Shown: positions 7,710 to 17,020, numbered from the stretch's first letter. The stretch is DNA of 64,000 bases from JAWXBA01 sp048499805 (GCA_048499805.1 JASNZF010000003.1:434001-498000); one strand, 5' to 3'. Numbers and translations are program-made. Notes: a model not told the origin generated them from the letters alone.

Positions 7710-8570
7710 TCAGGGTGTGTTCCGCAACTGCACGGTCGTGATGAGCTGGTCGGTGGCGCGCGCCCACGCATTGGGGCCGGCGCCGGCCGCCACGATGTTG
7801 TCAGTGATCCCGGTCAGCGTCAGCTGGATTGCCCGGACGGTCAGCGCCGTGGCCCCGGCGGTCCCGGCGGCGGTGCGATAGCTGAAGGCCACGCCGCCGG
7901 TGGCGAGCGGCCCGAGGACCGGCTGGAAGCTCTGCCCGGCACTGATCGATCGGGCCCCCAGCCAGGTTTGGCCACCCTGGACCAGCTCGCCGATCTCCAT
8001 CACCTCGTAGGTCCGGATCGGGGCGCCGACCTTGATCATCGCCAGGGTGTCCGGGCTGGTTGGCAGGTTGGTGCCCAAGGTGAGCTTGATGCCCGCCGCG
8101 CCACTGCTGCATGCCTCGGCGTCCACCGCGGTGATCGACCGCTGCAGCCACCCATCGTCGATCGACTGGTCAGGGTCGTTCTCGACAAAGAGCATGAGCG
8201 CATCGGTTCCCGGAATTGGGGAGCGATACCCCACGAAGGTGCTGCGCGGGATCCGGACATACCCGGCGGCCACGTCGCATACGAAGCCGAGCCCGCGCTG
8301 GCCCCGGTAGGTGATGCTGGTGGAGCTGAGGGCCGTGATGTCGGACTGCGTGGCGTTGACGTTGATCTCGCGCAGTTCCGAGCTGATCAGCGCCATGCCG
8401 GCACGGATGTTGGCCTGCATGACCGAGCGGTCGGCCTGGGTGCGCGACAGCCGCTGGCTGCGCACCAGGAGGCTGATGATCGAGGCGCCGACGATGCCGG
8501 TGATCACGATGGCGATCATCAGCTCGACCAGGGTGAAGCCCCGGGTCCACTTGCTGGGCATCAGAGACAT
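7710..8570 (-). CDS. PilW-like minor pseudopilin
   Basis: About 286 residues with a class-III signal: RGFTLVELMIAIVITGIVGA, cleaved after Gly, with Glu at +5. The long C-terminal domain (RSQRLSRTQADRSVMQANIRAGMALISSELREI then beta-rich sequence) is PilW-like. Its start overlaps the PilV stop: ATG 8570 or ATG 8561 (a TGATG junction) are both possible. Part of a four-gene operon read on the minus strand. Confidence 0.85.
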   Translation of the reverse strand: MSLMPSKWTRGFTLVELMIAIVITGIVGASIISLLVRSQRLSRTQADRSVMQANIRAGMALISSELREINVNATQSDITALSSTSITYRGQRGLGFVCDVAAGYVRIPRSTFVGYRSPIPGTDALMLFVENDPDQSIDDGWLQRSITAVDAEACSSGAAGIKLTLGTNLPTSPDTLAMIKVGAPIRTYEVMEIGELVQGGQTWLGARSISAGQSFQPVLGPLATGGVAFSYRTAAGTAGATALTVRAIQLTLTGITDNIVAAGAGPNAWARATDQLITTVQLRNTP

Positions 8571-8932
8571 CCGAGCACCGCCTGGGTGGTCACGCTGCGG
8601 GTGCCCTTCCCGATCCGGTAGGCCACGACGACCACGGCCGTCCGGCTGTCGCCGCTGCCGGTGATCGTCCAGGTCGTGGTGGTGCCGGGCGCCGGTCCGG
8701 TCGAGGAGCCATTGGTCAGGGCGGTGCACTTGGGGGTCGTCGTGGCGGCCACCCGCCGCAGGGTCTCGAGCTGGGTCTGGGCGGCCATGGCCGCCTGGGT
8801 GTCCTGCTTGCCGCGGGCGATCATCGTGGTCACCGATCCCGACGACTGGGCCAGCGCCAGCAGCCCGATCGCGAGGATCACGATCGCCACCAGCACCTCC
8901 ACCAGCGAGAATCCCGATTCAGTGGCCTTCAT
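8561..8932 (-). CDS. PilV-like minor pseudopilin
   Basis: 123 residues with the prepilin motif SGFSLVEVLVAIVILAIGLLA; the AIGLLALAQSS continuation is the hallmark of PilV. The remainder is a short pilin head domain. It starts with an ATGA overlap on the GspH-like gene and runs into the PilW gene, so the three are translationally coupled. Confidence 0.88.
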   Translation of the reverse strand: MKATESGFSLVEVLVAIVILAIGLLALAQSSGSVTTMIARGKQDTQAAMAAQTQLETLRRVAATTTPKCTALTNGSSTGPAPGTTTTWTITGSGDSRTAVVVVAYRIGKGTRSVTTQAVLGCL

Positions 8933-9387
8933 CGCAGCACGACCCCGAGGTTGTTGACCCGGACGCTGTCGCTGAATCCGCCCCGGCTCACGACCCAGTT
9001 CAGGGTCGCCCCGCCGAATCCCTTTGGGTCGATCAGGATCGAATCGGCGTTGACGGTCAGCGTCACACCGTACCGGTCGTTCAGGTCGATCACGGCGCCG
9101 ATGGTGTCGCGGGCCGTGGCCCCCCCGGTGCCGTCCAGCCGGGGCCAGGCGGCGATGTGGACCACGTTCCCGCTGCGCTTGAGCACCACCCGACGGGTCG
9201 TCTGGAGTCCCGCCAGGCGCGCCGTCGTGTACAGGTTGGCCACCGCGTTCCGGGCGTTGAACACCTCGTTGCGGATCATGCCGCGCCGGATTGAGGGCGC
9301 CACAATGGCGGTCAGGATCCCGACCATCGTGACGACGATCAGGAGCTCGATCAGCGAGAACCCGGAGATGCGGACGGGTCGTTTCAT
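8929..9387 (-). CDS. GspH/FimT-like minor pseudopilin
   Basis: 152 residues. SGFSLIELLIVVTMVGILTA (residues 8-27) is the prepilin cleavage site and membrane helix, and the downstream RNAVANLYTTARLAGLQTTRR helix is typical of GspH/FimT. It is the first gene of the pilin operon. ATG 9387 gives a 7-residue leader; no Shine-Dalgarno sequence is visible, which matters because the predicted transcription start (see the sigma-54-like site) is only about 2 nt upstream. Confidence 0.88.
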   Translation of the reverse strand: MKRPVRISGFSLIELLIVVTMVGILTAIVAPSIRRGMIRNEVFNARNAVANLYTTARLAGLQTTRRVVLKRSGNVVHIAAWPRLDGTGGATARDTIGAVIDLNDRYGVTLTVNADSILIDPKGFGGATLNWVVSRGGFSDSVRVNNLGVVLR

Positions 9388-9399
9388 AAGGGGATCTGG

Positions 9400-9415
9400 T
9401 GCATATCTAGTGCCA
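9400..9415 (-). promoter_or_regulatory. Sigma-54-like -24/-12 promoter of the pilin operon
   Basis: Read on the minus strand the sequence is TGGCACTAGATATGCA. The GG and GC doublets are exactly 10 bp apart as in the consensus TGGCAC-N5-TTGCA. The implied start, near 9389, would give an almost leaderless pilin message. Pilin genes are sigma-54 dependent in many bacteria, which fits, but no activator gene is adjacent. Confidence 0.4.
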
Positions 9416-9543
9416 CCTGCCTTCCCGGGACGGGCCAACAAGTTCTCCCGAGGGATTCTGGCCCAGTCCGCCGCAAAACGCCACTTTCCGGGGGGCGATG
9501 GTGCGAAATCGGCCAGGACTGTTTCGGTTTTTCTGCGGGGTCA

Positions 9544-10128
9544 TCAGGCCTGCCCGTACCACTCCCGCAGTCGCCGAATATCCCCCTCGAGGTCCTCGGT
9601 CGGCCAGACCGTGGGTCCGAACCCTACCAGCTTGCGCCGCCAATCGAAGAAGCCGCACACCACCGGAACCCCGGCCCCGAAGGCGATCCGGTGAAACCCC
9701 GACTTCCACCGGTCCACCGACTTCCGGGTGCCCTCCGGGGCAATCGCCAGGATCATCCGCTCCCTCGCCCGGAAGGCGGCGATGGCCTCGTCCACGATGC
9801 CTCCCGGCGCGTTCCGGTCGACCGGAATTCCTCCCAGCCACCGGAACAGGCGGTTCAGCGGGCCGCGGAAGAGCTCCCGCTTGCCGATCCAGCGGGCGTC
9901 CAGCGATTGCGCAAAAACCAGGCTCATTCCAATGATGAAGTCCATGTTGGAGGTGTGCGGGGCGGCGATGATCAGGAGCTTGGGCTGGTCCGGGAGTTCC
10001 CCCACCATGCGCCAGCCCAGCAGCCGGAGGATGGTCCTTCCCAGCCAGCGTCGTACCGGCCCGCCTCGGCGTGGCGCCGCCGCGGGGACCCCGGAGAGGG
10101 GAGGAAATGCGCTGGTCGCCATGGTCAT
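9544..10128 (-). CDS. Lysophospholipid acyltransferase (PlsC-like) family protein
   Basis: 194 residues, slightly short for PlsC. The catalytic HX4D box is HTSNMD (about residues 58-63), followed by WIGKRELF, GGIPVDR and APEGTRKS, the four conserved acyltransferase blocks. The closest described subgroup is the short 1-acylglycerol-3-phosphate acyltransferase family (DUF374-like/TagX-like length), acting on membrane lipids at the inner face. It is a single gene, transcribed in the same direction as the pilin operon but separated from it by 156 bp holding the pilin promoter. Confidence 0.85.
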   Translation of the reverse strand: MTMATSAFPPLSGVPAAAPRRGGPVRRWLGRTILRLLGWRMVGELPDQPKLLIIAAPHTSNMDFIIGMSLVFAQSLDARWIGKRELFRGPLNRLFRWLGGIPVDRNAPGGIVDEAIAAFRARERMILAIAPEGTRKSVDRWKSGFHRIAFGAGVPVVCGFFDWRRKLVGFGPTVWPTEDLEGDIRRLREWYGQA

Positions 10129-10323
10129 GAAGGACGTCCCGGGAGGCGAGGAGATGCAGGACTGGAACGACCGGCCTCGGTGGGGGCAAGGCGTGAACCG
10201 CCACCCGCAATTCTATGGGCGCGGGCGGGGACCACACAAGGCAGGGCAGGGCCACCGGAGCTTCCCCGGTTGACCCGGGGCGCTAGATTCAAGGCCTTCC
10301 CCTTCCCCCGCCCAGGATCTGCC

Positions 10324-12000
10324 ATGCGCCCGGCTGTCCCGTTCCTCGTCCTTGCCGTCCTTGCAGGCTGCGCCACCAACGAGCCTGCCGACCTGGTGTT
10401 CCAGAACGGCGTGGTGTACACCGCAGACGAGGCGATGCCCAATGCGGAGGCGGTCGCCATCAAGGATGGCCGGGTCCTCTTCGTCGGGACCAATGCCTCG
10501 GCGGCCCGCTACATCGGGGACAGCACCGAGGTGATCGACCTGGCCGGTGCGACGGTGCTGCCCGGCCTGGTAGACGCCCACGTCCACCTGACCGGCATCG
10601 GCCAGCGCGAGATGAACCTCAACCTCGAGGGCCTCAACTCCCTGGAGGCGTTCCTGGCCAAGGTCAAGGAACGGGTCGACCAGACGCCGGCGGGCGACTG
10701 GGTGGTGGGCCGGGGCTGGATCGAGACGTTCTGGAATCCGCCGGTCTTCCCGACGCGGCAGGACCTGGACCGGATCGCGCCCAACCATCCGGTCATCCTC
10801 ACCCGCGCCGATGGACACGCCTCGATCGCCAACTCGATGGCGCTGCGCCTGGCCGGCGTGACCCGGGCGACCCGGGCGCCGAGTGGTGGTGCCATCAATG
10901 TCGACGCCTCAGGCGAGCCGACCGGGATGCTGATCGACGCCGCCCAGGGGCTGGTGCGCCGGCTGGTGCCGGCCACGACCAGCGCCGAGCTGGACCGCGC
11001 CGTGGAACTGGGCGCCGAGCGCGAGGTGCGGCTCGGCTGGGTGCAGGTGCACGATGCCCACGGCTCCCTCGCCGAGGTGGACCGGATGCGGCGGCTCTAT
11101 GGCGAGGACCGGATCAAGCTGCGCATCTACAAGGCGATTTCCGGCCCCTCCCGCGACGCCGATTCCCTGATCGCGCTCGGCCCCTCGGTGGACGAGTTCA
11201 ACGGGCGCTTCACCGTCCGGACCATCAAAGCGGTGATGGATGGAGCACTTGGTTCGCGCGGCGCCGCGCTGTTGCAGCCCTACTCCGACGACCCCACCAC
11301 CTCCGGCCTGATCACGACCGACACCACGCGGTTGCGGCCGATGCTCGAGGCGGCGCTCCGGGCCGGCATCCAGGTTGAGACCCATGCCATCGGCGACCGC
11401 GGCAACCGGTTGCTGCTCGACATGTACCAGGCGGCCATGACGGCGGTTCCCGCGGCCGAGCGGCCATCTCCCGATCCGCGGTGGCGGAACGAGCACTCCC
11501 AGATCGTGGACCCTGCCGACCTGCCGCGATTCAAGGAGCTCGGGATCATCGCCTCGATGCAGCCCTCCCATGCCATTGGCGACCTGCACTTCGTGCCCGC
11601 CCGGATCGGCCTGGACCGGGTGGGTGGCGCCTATGCCTGGCAGACGCTCATGTCGCAGGGGGTGCCGGTGGCGGGCGGCTCCGACGCCCCGGTCGAGCGG
11701 GGCGAGCCGATGATCGAGTTCTATGCGGCGGTGGCGCGGAAGGACCTGCGCGGGTTTTCCGGGGAGGGCTGGCACCCGGAGCAGGCGCTGACCCGGGCGC
11801 AGGCACTCCGGATGTTCACCTACTGGCCGGCGTTTGCCGCCTTCGAGGAGGATCGCCGCGGCACGATCACCGCAGGCAAGTGGGCCGACCTCACGATCCT
11901 GGACAAGGACATCATGGCGATCCCGGAAGCGGAGATCCTCACCGCGCGCACCCTGTACACGGTGATCAACGGGGAGATCGCCTACCGGCAGGCGCCCTGA
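10324..12000 (+). CDS. YtcJ-type amidohydrolase lipoprotein
   Basis: 558 residues. The N-terminus has a lipoprotein signal (FLVLAVLAGC, Cys at about 17), so it is exported and lipid-anchored. The amidohydrolase barrel shows LPGLVDAHVHLTG (metal His pair), ETHAIGD, ASMQPSHA and GGSDAPVE, all YtcJ-like, and the C-terminal ADLTILDKD beta-sandwich strand. Such enzymes hydrolyse amide, imine or cyclic substrates; the substrate is unknown. ATG 10324 is chosen because it begins the signal peptide. The convergent downstream gene is separated by a strong hairpin. Confidence 0.9.
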   Translation: MRPAVPFLVLAVLAGCATNEPADLVFQNGVVYTADEAMPNAEAVAIKDGRVLFVGTNASAARYIGDSTEVIDLAGATVLPGLVDAHVHLTGIGQREMNLNLEGLNSLEAFLAKVKERVDQTPAGDWVVGRGWIETFWNPPVFPTRQDLDRIAPNHPVILTRADGHASIANSMALRLAGVTRATRAPSGGAINVDASGEPTGMLIDAAQGLVRRLVPATTSAELDRAVELGAEREVRLGWVQVHDAHGSLAEVDRMRRLYGEDRIKLRIYKAISGPSRDADSLIALGPSVDEFNGRFTVRTIKAVMDGALGSRGAALLQPYSDDPTTSGLITTDTTRLRPMLEAALRAGIQVETHAIGDRGNRLLLDMYQAAMTAVPAAERPSPDPRWRNEHSQIVDPADLPRFKELGIIASMQPSHAIGDLHFVPARIGLDRVGGAYAWQTLMSQGVPVAGGSDAPVERGEPMIEFYAAVARKDLRGFSGEGWHPEQALTRAQALRMFTYWPAFAAFEEDRRGTITAGKWADLTILDKDIMAIPEAEILTARTLYTVINGEIAYRQAP

Positions 12001-12005
12001 CGACG

Positions 12006-12030
12006 GGGGGCATGCCGACGGCATGCCCCC
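12006..12030. terminator. Bidirectional terminator-like hairpin
   Basis: GGGGGCATGCC (12006-12016) and GGCATGCCCCC (12020-12030) form a perfect 11-bp stem with a 3-nt loop, midway between the convergent amidohydrolase and YfiT genes. No T-run follows on either strand. Confidence 0.6.
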
Positions 12031-12039
12031 ACGCCGGCC

Positions 12040-12570
12040 CTACCCCCACCCCATCCGTTCGCGGAGCCGGGTGACGTGGGCCAGGTGATGATCGCCGTGC
12101 CAGGCATAGTGCTGCAGGACAACCCCGATCCGCTGGGTCCCCGTCTCCGGATGGTGGAACCGGCGGCTCCACTGTTCGGACGACAGGGCCCGGAGGAGCA
12201 CCACCCACCGGGCGTGCAGGGACGTGAGCAGGTCCAGCGAGATCCCCACCGGGGCCAACTCGGAGTCGGGCAGACGGGCCCAGGCCTCCTGGTCGTAGGG
12301 CCGGATGGTCGGTTCCTCCTCCGAGAGCGCCAGCTTCATCCGGACGTAGGCGTTGAGGTGGCTGTCGGGCACATGGTGGGCCAGCTGCCGGACCGTCCAC
12401 CCTCCGGGCCGATAGGGCGTGTCGAGCTGCTCGGCGGTCAGGGGAGCGATGGCGGCCCGAAAGGCCGCTGGCAGGGCGGCAATCCGGCTGATCGCCGCCC
12501 CGATGGTGGCGGGCGTCACCTCGGCGGGCTCGACCCAGCGGCCAATGGGGTAGGAGAGGTCGTCGGTCAT
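12040..12570 (-). CDS. YfiT/DinB-like metal-dependent transferase or hydrolase
   Basis: 176 residues. YPIGRWVEP near the start, RPGGWTVRQLAHHVPDSH in the middle and YAWHGDHHLAHVT at the end supply the three-His metal site of the DinB/YfiT four-helix bundle. YfiT relatives act as bacillithiol-type thiol transferases or putative hydrolases; the substrate here is unknown. It stands alone, convergent with the amidohydrolase gene, and its upstream region carries the 12627-12838 foldback. Confidence 0.85.
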   Translation of the reverse strand: MTDDLSYPIGRWVEPAEVTPATIGAAISRIAALPAAFRAAIAPLTAEQLDTPYRPGGWTVRQLAHHVPDSHLNAYVRMKLALSEEEPTIRPYDQEAWARLPDSELAPVGISLDLLTSLHARWVVLLRALSSEQWSRRFHHPETGTQRIGVVLQHYAWHGDHHLAHVTRLRERMGWG

Positions 12571-12626
12571 GTTGGGCTATCCGTTTGGTGTTCCGGTCGC
12601 GGGGTCACGCGGAGCCGATCAGGGGC

Positions 12627-12838
12627 TCACGCGGAGGCGCGGAGGCACAGAGGTGACCCGCCGCCATGCCACCTCACCTTTCCAGAGGAACGCTCCAGGA
12701 CTGGTTGGTGAACTGCACGCACCCGCATGGAACGATTCTCACGCGAAAGTTCTGTTCACCCAACAGGCCTGCAGGTGAGGGCATCCTATGATCCATCCGC
12801 GCTCCCCAATCGCTCTGCGCCTCCGCGCCTCCGCGTGA
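12627..12838. repeat. 212-bp foldback element with 26-bp terminal inverted repeats
   Basis: The left end (12627-12652, TCACGCGGAGGCGCGGAGGC then ACAGAG) matches the reverse complement of the right end (12813-12838) at 25 of 26 positions. Each arm is built of octamers CGCGGAGG. Inside, shorter inverted pairs occur (a GTTGGTGAAC/GTTCACCCAAC pair, and CCTCACC/GGTGAGG), so it can fold as a nested hairpin. No coding capacity is apparent. It occupies most of the 328-bp gap between the YfiT gene and the end of sortilin-like gene 1; the remaining flanks hold nothing recognisable. Confidence 0.8.
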
Positions 12839-12898
12839 ACCACTCAACCTGACGCCCGGGGCGGGCGCCAGGTTTCGAGTGGGACTTCGGGATGCGTC

Positions 12899-15800
12899 CT
12901 ACGGCCAGTTGGGGATCGGCCGCCCCGGCGTCCAGGGTGCTCCGGCCGCCTCGGCCGCCCGCGCCAGGCGCGGCAGGTCCTGTTCGACGATGGCCCGCAG
13001 CTGCGGGACCCAGGCGGCGAACTCGGTCGAGACGATCTCGTACTGGCGGCGATGGGTCTGGGTCGGGGCCATCGTGGTGCTCCAGGTCCCGCCGACGATC
13101 CGCCCGAGCCGATCCTGCATCGAGGTCATGTCCGGTTCCTGCCGGCGAGAGAGCGTCGGGTCACCACTCATGGCGATCCGCAGATCGAGCAGGCGGGTGG
13201 TGAGGGCGCGGACGGTATCCATCAGGGCGGCGGGTGCGGACGGGGTCTGGTCCAGCGCCCGTCGCAGGGCCGCCAGCTGGCTTTCCGCCTCACCCATGGC
13301 GGCAGTGGCGCCCTGCACCACGCGCTGGAGCCGAGCGGCCTGCAGGTGGAACTCGGCGATCGCGGCGCGGTCGCCCACCGGGATCGTCGGCTCGGTGATC
13401 GGGACCGCCCGGAAGCTGACCGGCGGGACCAGCTCGGTGGTCACCCCATCCACCACGGCGGAGAGGCTCACGCGGTAGGTGCCCGGCGGTACGATCGGGC
13501 CGTTGCCGCCGCCGCCAAACCCGCCGCCCCCCCCGCCGCCTCCGCCGCCGCCGCCCGCACCGCTGGTAATCGGGCTCAGGGACGGGTAGCGGAAGTTCCA
13601 GGTCACCCGACTGATGCCGGCGGAGGCACGCCCGTTCAGCTTGCGGATGACGTTCCCGTCGGTGTCGGTGATGGTCAGCACGATGGCGGGCGCCTCCTCG
13701 CGATCCTCGGCACGAAGGGCGTCCCACGAGGGGAAGGGAATGTCCTGGCTGTCGCGGGCCGCGGCGCGCTCGGCCTCGCGGCGGACCTGCTCACGGGTGC
13801 GATACCCCTCGCGCAGGTAATAGGTGATGACCGCCCCGAATTCCGGGTTGGCGGCGGTATAGAAGGCGTCGCCCGGGCTCCCGATCGGCGAGGCAGCCAC
13901 GAACATCTTGGCGTCGCGGATGGGCAGGATGGCGGCGGCGCGACCGGCCGGGATCGCCCCGGCGCGCAGCGAGCTGTAGTCGTCCAGGATCCAGAACCCG
14001 CGCCCGAAGGTGGCCAGGACCAGGTCGTTCTCGCGGCGATGGATGGCGATGTCGCGGACCGGGATGTTGGGCAGGCCGCCGCGCATCTGGGTCCACCGCT
14101 GGCCGCCGTCCTGGGTGAAGAAGGCCCCGAACTCGGTGCCGACGAAGAGCAGGTTGGGGTCGACGTGGTCCTCGGCGATCGTCCAGACCGAACCCCGCTC
14201 GGGGAGGTTGCCGGTGATCGAGGTCCAGCTGCGCCCGCCATCGGTGCTCTTGAGCACGTAGGGCTTGTAGTCACCGCTCTTGTGGTTGTTGAACGTGGCG
14301 TAGATCGTCGCCGCGGCGTGGCGGGACGGCTCCACGTCGGAGACATGGGTGAACTCCGGCACCCCGGGGAAGGTGGCGGTGGCGCGCCAGGTGGCGCCAC
14401 CATCCTCCGAGACCTGGAGGAGGCCGTCATCGGTGCCCGCCACGAGCATCCCCTCGCGCAGCGGCGACTCCGCCAGTGAGACGATGCTGCCATAGAGCGA
14501 GGTCGAGGTGTTGCGGGCCACCGCATCGACGCTCTGGACGCGGCCGAACATCGGCAGCCGGTTGCGGTCGATCTGGCGGGAGAGGTCGGGGCTCACCTGC
14601 TGCCACGAGTCGCCCCGGTCGTCGGAGCGGAACAGCTTGTTCGCCGCAAAGTAGAGCCGGGTGTGGCTGTGCGGGCTGATGATCAGCGGGCTGTCCCAGT
14701 TCCAGCGGAGCGCCGAGTCACCCGGCTCGGGCTGGGGCTGGATGTTGATCCGGTTGCCGGTCTTGCGGTCGAAGCGGACCAGTTCGCCGTGCTGGGACTC
14801 GGAGTAGACGATGTTCGGGTCGGTCGGGTCCACCCGGGGCTGGAAGCCGTCGCCGCCAGTGGTGATGAACCAGTCCTGGTTGTGGATGCCCTCGGAGTTG
14901 ATCGTGGCCGAGGGGCCGCCGACGGTGTTGTTGTCCTGGGTCCCGCCGTAGACGTTGTAATAGGGGAGGGCGTTGTCCAGGTCCACCCGGTAGAACTGGG
15001 CAATCGGCAGGTTGCCGTGGAAGAGCCAGTTCTCCCCGCGATCCCAGGTGGAGTAGAGGCCGCCGTCATTGCCCGACACCATGTGGTACGGGTTGTCCGG
15101 GTCGATCCAGAGCGCCTGGTTGTCGACGTGCTTGTTGCGGCCGGGCACGTTGCCGAAGGTGGCGCCGCCGTCGGTAGTGACGCGGATCTGCACGTCCATC
15201 GAGTAGACCCGGTCGGGGTCGACCGGATCGACCGTGAGTTCGTGGTAGTAGAACGGGGGACCCGCGGTCGTGGCGCTCATCCGCTGCCAGCTGGCCCCGG
15301 CGTCGCTGGAGCGATAGAAGCCGCCGGCGCCCCGGGCCGCCTCGACGATGGCGTAGATCACGTCCGGCCGGGTTGGCGCGATCGCCATTCCGATCTTGCC
15401 GAGGTCCTCGCCGGGGAGGCCGCGGGTGAGCCGCCGCCAGGTCTTGCCGGCGTCGGTGGACTTCCAGATGCCGGAGCCCGGGCCGCCGTTGATCATCGTC
15501 CACTGGCGGCGCTGACGCTGGTAGCTCGAGGCGTACAGGACGTCGGGATTGCGGGGGTCGAGGTGCACCTCGTAGACCCCGGTCCACTCGTCGATCTTGA
15601 GGACCTGCTCCCAGGTGGCGCCGCCATCGGTGGTCTTGTACAGACCGCGCTCGCCGCCCGAGCTCCACAGCGGACCCATGGCGGCGACGTACACGACGTC
15701 GGAGTTGCGGGGGTCCACCTTGATCATGCCGATGTGGTTCGAGGTCTTGAGCCCCATGTTGGTCCAGCTGCGGCCGCCATCCCGCGACTTGTAGACTCCG

Positions 15801-16219
15801 TCGCCGTAGCCCACCGCCCGCTGGCTGTTGTTCTCGCCGGTGCCGACCCACATCGTCAGGGTGTCGGCGGGGTCGATCGCCACCGCGCCGATGGACGAGG
15901 CGCCCTCACCGTCAAACACCGGGGTCCAGGTCGTCCCGGCGTTCCGGGTGATCCAGACGCCGCCGTATGCCACCCCCACCAGCCAGGTCGCCTTGGCCTT
16001 CGGATGGATCGCGATGTCGCCGATGCGGCCCCCGGTCGAGGCGGGACCGATGTTGCGGAACCGCAGGTTGCTGGCGAAGGTGGCCGGAGTCGGTCCCGCT
16101 CCGCCCTGGCGGCCGGGGGCCGCGGCATTGGCGGCGCCAGGGCGGCCCTGGGCGGCGGCGGAGAGGGTGAGCGTGACCAGGAGTGCACTGGACAGGACGA
16201 GCGTGTGGCTGGATCGCAT
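12899..16219 (-). CDS. Sortilin/VPS10-like secreted beta-propeller protein 1
   Basis: 1106 residues with a cleavable signal peptide (about 1-23, ending LSAAAQG). From residue 50 to about 770 are repeated propeller blades with Asp-box-like motifs (SRDGGRSW, TTDGGATW, STDAGKTW, SEDGGATW, TQDGGQRW), the pattern of VPS10/glycosyl-hydrolase-like exo-propellers (annotated elsewhere as photosystem II stability factor-like). A C-terminal region after about 800 has a beta-sandwich, a poly-Gly insertion at about 887-907 (coded near 13500-13560), and a helical tail. No catalytic residues can be assigned. Such genes are abundant in Gemmatimonadota; function is unknown. It resembles the protein coded at 54978-57905. 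Confidence 0.85.
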   Translation of the reverse strand: MRSSHTLVLSSALLVTLTLSAAAQGRPGAANAAAPGRQGGAGPTPATFASNLRFRNIGPASTGGRIGDIAIHPKAKATWLVGVAYGGVWITRNAGTTWTPVFDGEGASSIGAVAIDPADTLTMWVGTGENNSQRAVGYGDGVYKSRDGGRSWTNMGLKTSNHIGMIKVDPRNSDVVYVAAMGPLWSSGGERGLYKTTDGGATWEQVLKIDEWTGVYEVHLDPRNPDVLYASSYQRQRRQWTMINGGPGSGIWKSTDAGKTWRRLTRGLPGEDLGKIGMAIAPTRPDVIYAIVEAARGAGGFYRSSDAGASWQRMSATTAGPPFYYHELTVDPVDPDRVYSMDVQIRVTTDGGATFGNVPGRNKHVDNQALWIDPDNPYHMVSGNDGGLYSTWDRGENWLFHGNLPIAQFYRVDLDNALPYYNVYGGTQDNNTVGGPSATINSEGIHNQDWFITTGGDGFQPRVDPTDPNIVYSESQHGELVRFDRKTGNRINIQPQPEPGDSALRWNWDSPLIISPHSHTRLYFAANKLFRSDDRGDSWQQVSPDLSRQIDRNRLPMFGRVQSVDAVARNTSTSLYGSIVSLAESPLREGMLVAGTDDGLLQVSEDGGATWRATATFPGVPEFTHVSDVEPSRHAAATIYATFNNHKSGDYKPYVLKSTDGGRSWTSITGNLPERGSVWTIAEDHVDPNLLFVGTEFGAFFTQDGGQRWTQMRGGLPNIPVRDIAIHRRENDLVLATFGRGFWILDDYSSLRAGAIPAGRAAAILPIRDAKMFVAASPIGSPGDAFYTAANPEFGAVITYYLREGYRTREQVRREAERAAARDSQDIPFPSWDALRAEDREEAPAIVLTITDTDGNVIRKLNGRASAGISRVTWNFRYPSLSPITSGAGGGGGGGGGGGGFGGGGNGPIVPPGTYRVSLSAVVDGVTTELVPPVSFRAVPITEPTIPVGDRAAIAEFHLQAARLQRVVQGATAAMGEAESQLAALRRALDQTPSAPAALMDTVRALTTRLLDLRIAMSGDPTLSRRQEPDMTSMQDRLGRIVGGTWSTTMAPTQTHRRQYEIVSTEFAAWVPQLRAIVEQDLPRLARAAEAAGAPWTPGRPIPNWP

Positions 16220-16380
16220 CGGGCGGACTTTCGTGCTGGATGGTAGGGCAGGGCGCGCGGGGCAGCAGGGCAGGGGGTCGCCGCGCGTCCGGGGGAACTG
16301 GGACGATAGCGACCCGCGGCCCTCGGCGTAAGGTGCCCCGCCAGGAATTGTGGCGGCGGCGCGTACGGCATCCTCTGCAG

Positions 16381-17020
16381 ATGCGGCCTCCACCCCTTCC
16401 CGATGCCTTTCGCGACCTGCACCCGGCCCTGCTCGCCCCGGCGCCGTGGGGCAGGTGGGTGCCCCTGGCGATGCCCCTCGCCGTGGCGGTCTGGGAGGGG
16501 ATGGTGTTCGTCCACCTCGACCCTGACGCGGCAGACCTGGACCAGCTGACGGCCCCAACCGTGGAGCGGATCGGGGTGGGTCGACTCGGTGTGCTCCGGT
16601 TGCCCGCCGGGTCACGTCTCCGGTTCCGGCCAACTGGAAGGTGTACGTCGACAACTTCCTCGAGGGGTCCGCATCTTCCCGCATTTGATGCACAACATCC
16701 TGCCGGGCCGCCTGCAGGGGAACCTGGTGGAGGCGCTCGGCCATGATCGCTGCCTGGTGCACTTCGACTACTACCACGCCGAGACCGACTCCCCCACGGC
16801 CCTCCGGCAGCGCGCGGAGGATCAGGCGGCCAGTCACCGGATCCAGGCCGAGGATGCCGCGATCTGCGAACGGGTACAGCAGGGGCTCGGCTCCCGTGCG
16901 TATGACCGGGGCCGGTTCTTGGTCGAGCGCGAGGAAGGCGTGCATCATTTCCAGGCGCAGCTCAAGGCCGCGTACGCGCAGTGGCTCAGCGAGCAGCGAG
17001 AACGGAGAAGCTGGAAGTAG
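16381..17020 (+). pseudogene. Decayed Rieske ring-hydroxylating oxygenase alpha subunit
   Basis: Three frames in series read as parts of one catalytic domain. From 16381: PLAVAVWEGMVFVHLDPDA. Then, after a frame change near 16625: ANWKVYVDNFLEG (from 16629), the conserved block preceding the iron ligands. Then, after another shift near 16670: FPHLMHNILPGRLQGN continuing to a stop at 17018-17020 and including ICERVQQGLGSRAYDRGR and EEGVHHFQ, typical of aromatic or choline-monooxygenase-like alpha subunits. The N-terminal Rieske [2Fe-2S] domain is absent. I see no intact start, so this is best read as a remnant. Its 5' edge abuts the promoter region of sortilin-like gene 1. Confidence 0.7.

Noticed and set aside
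13495..13565. GGC-rich tract as an intergenic repeat
   Set aside because: It is an in-frame poly-Gly segment of sortilin-like protein 1, not a separate element.
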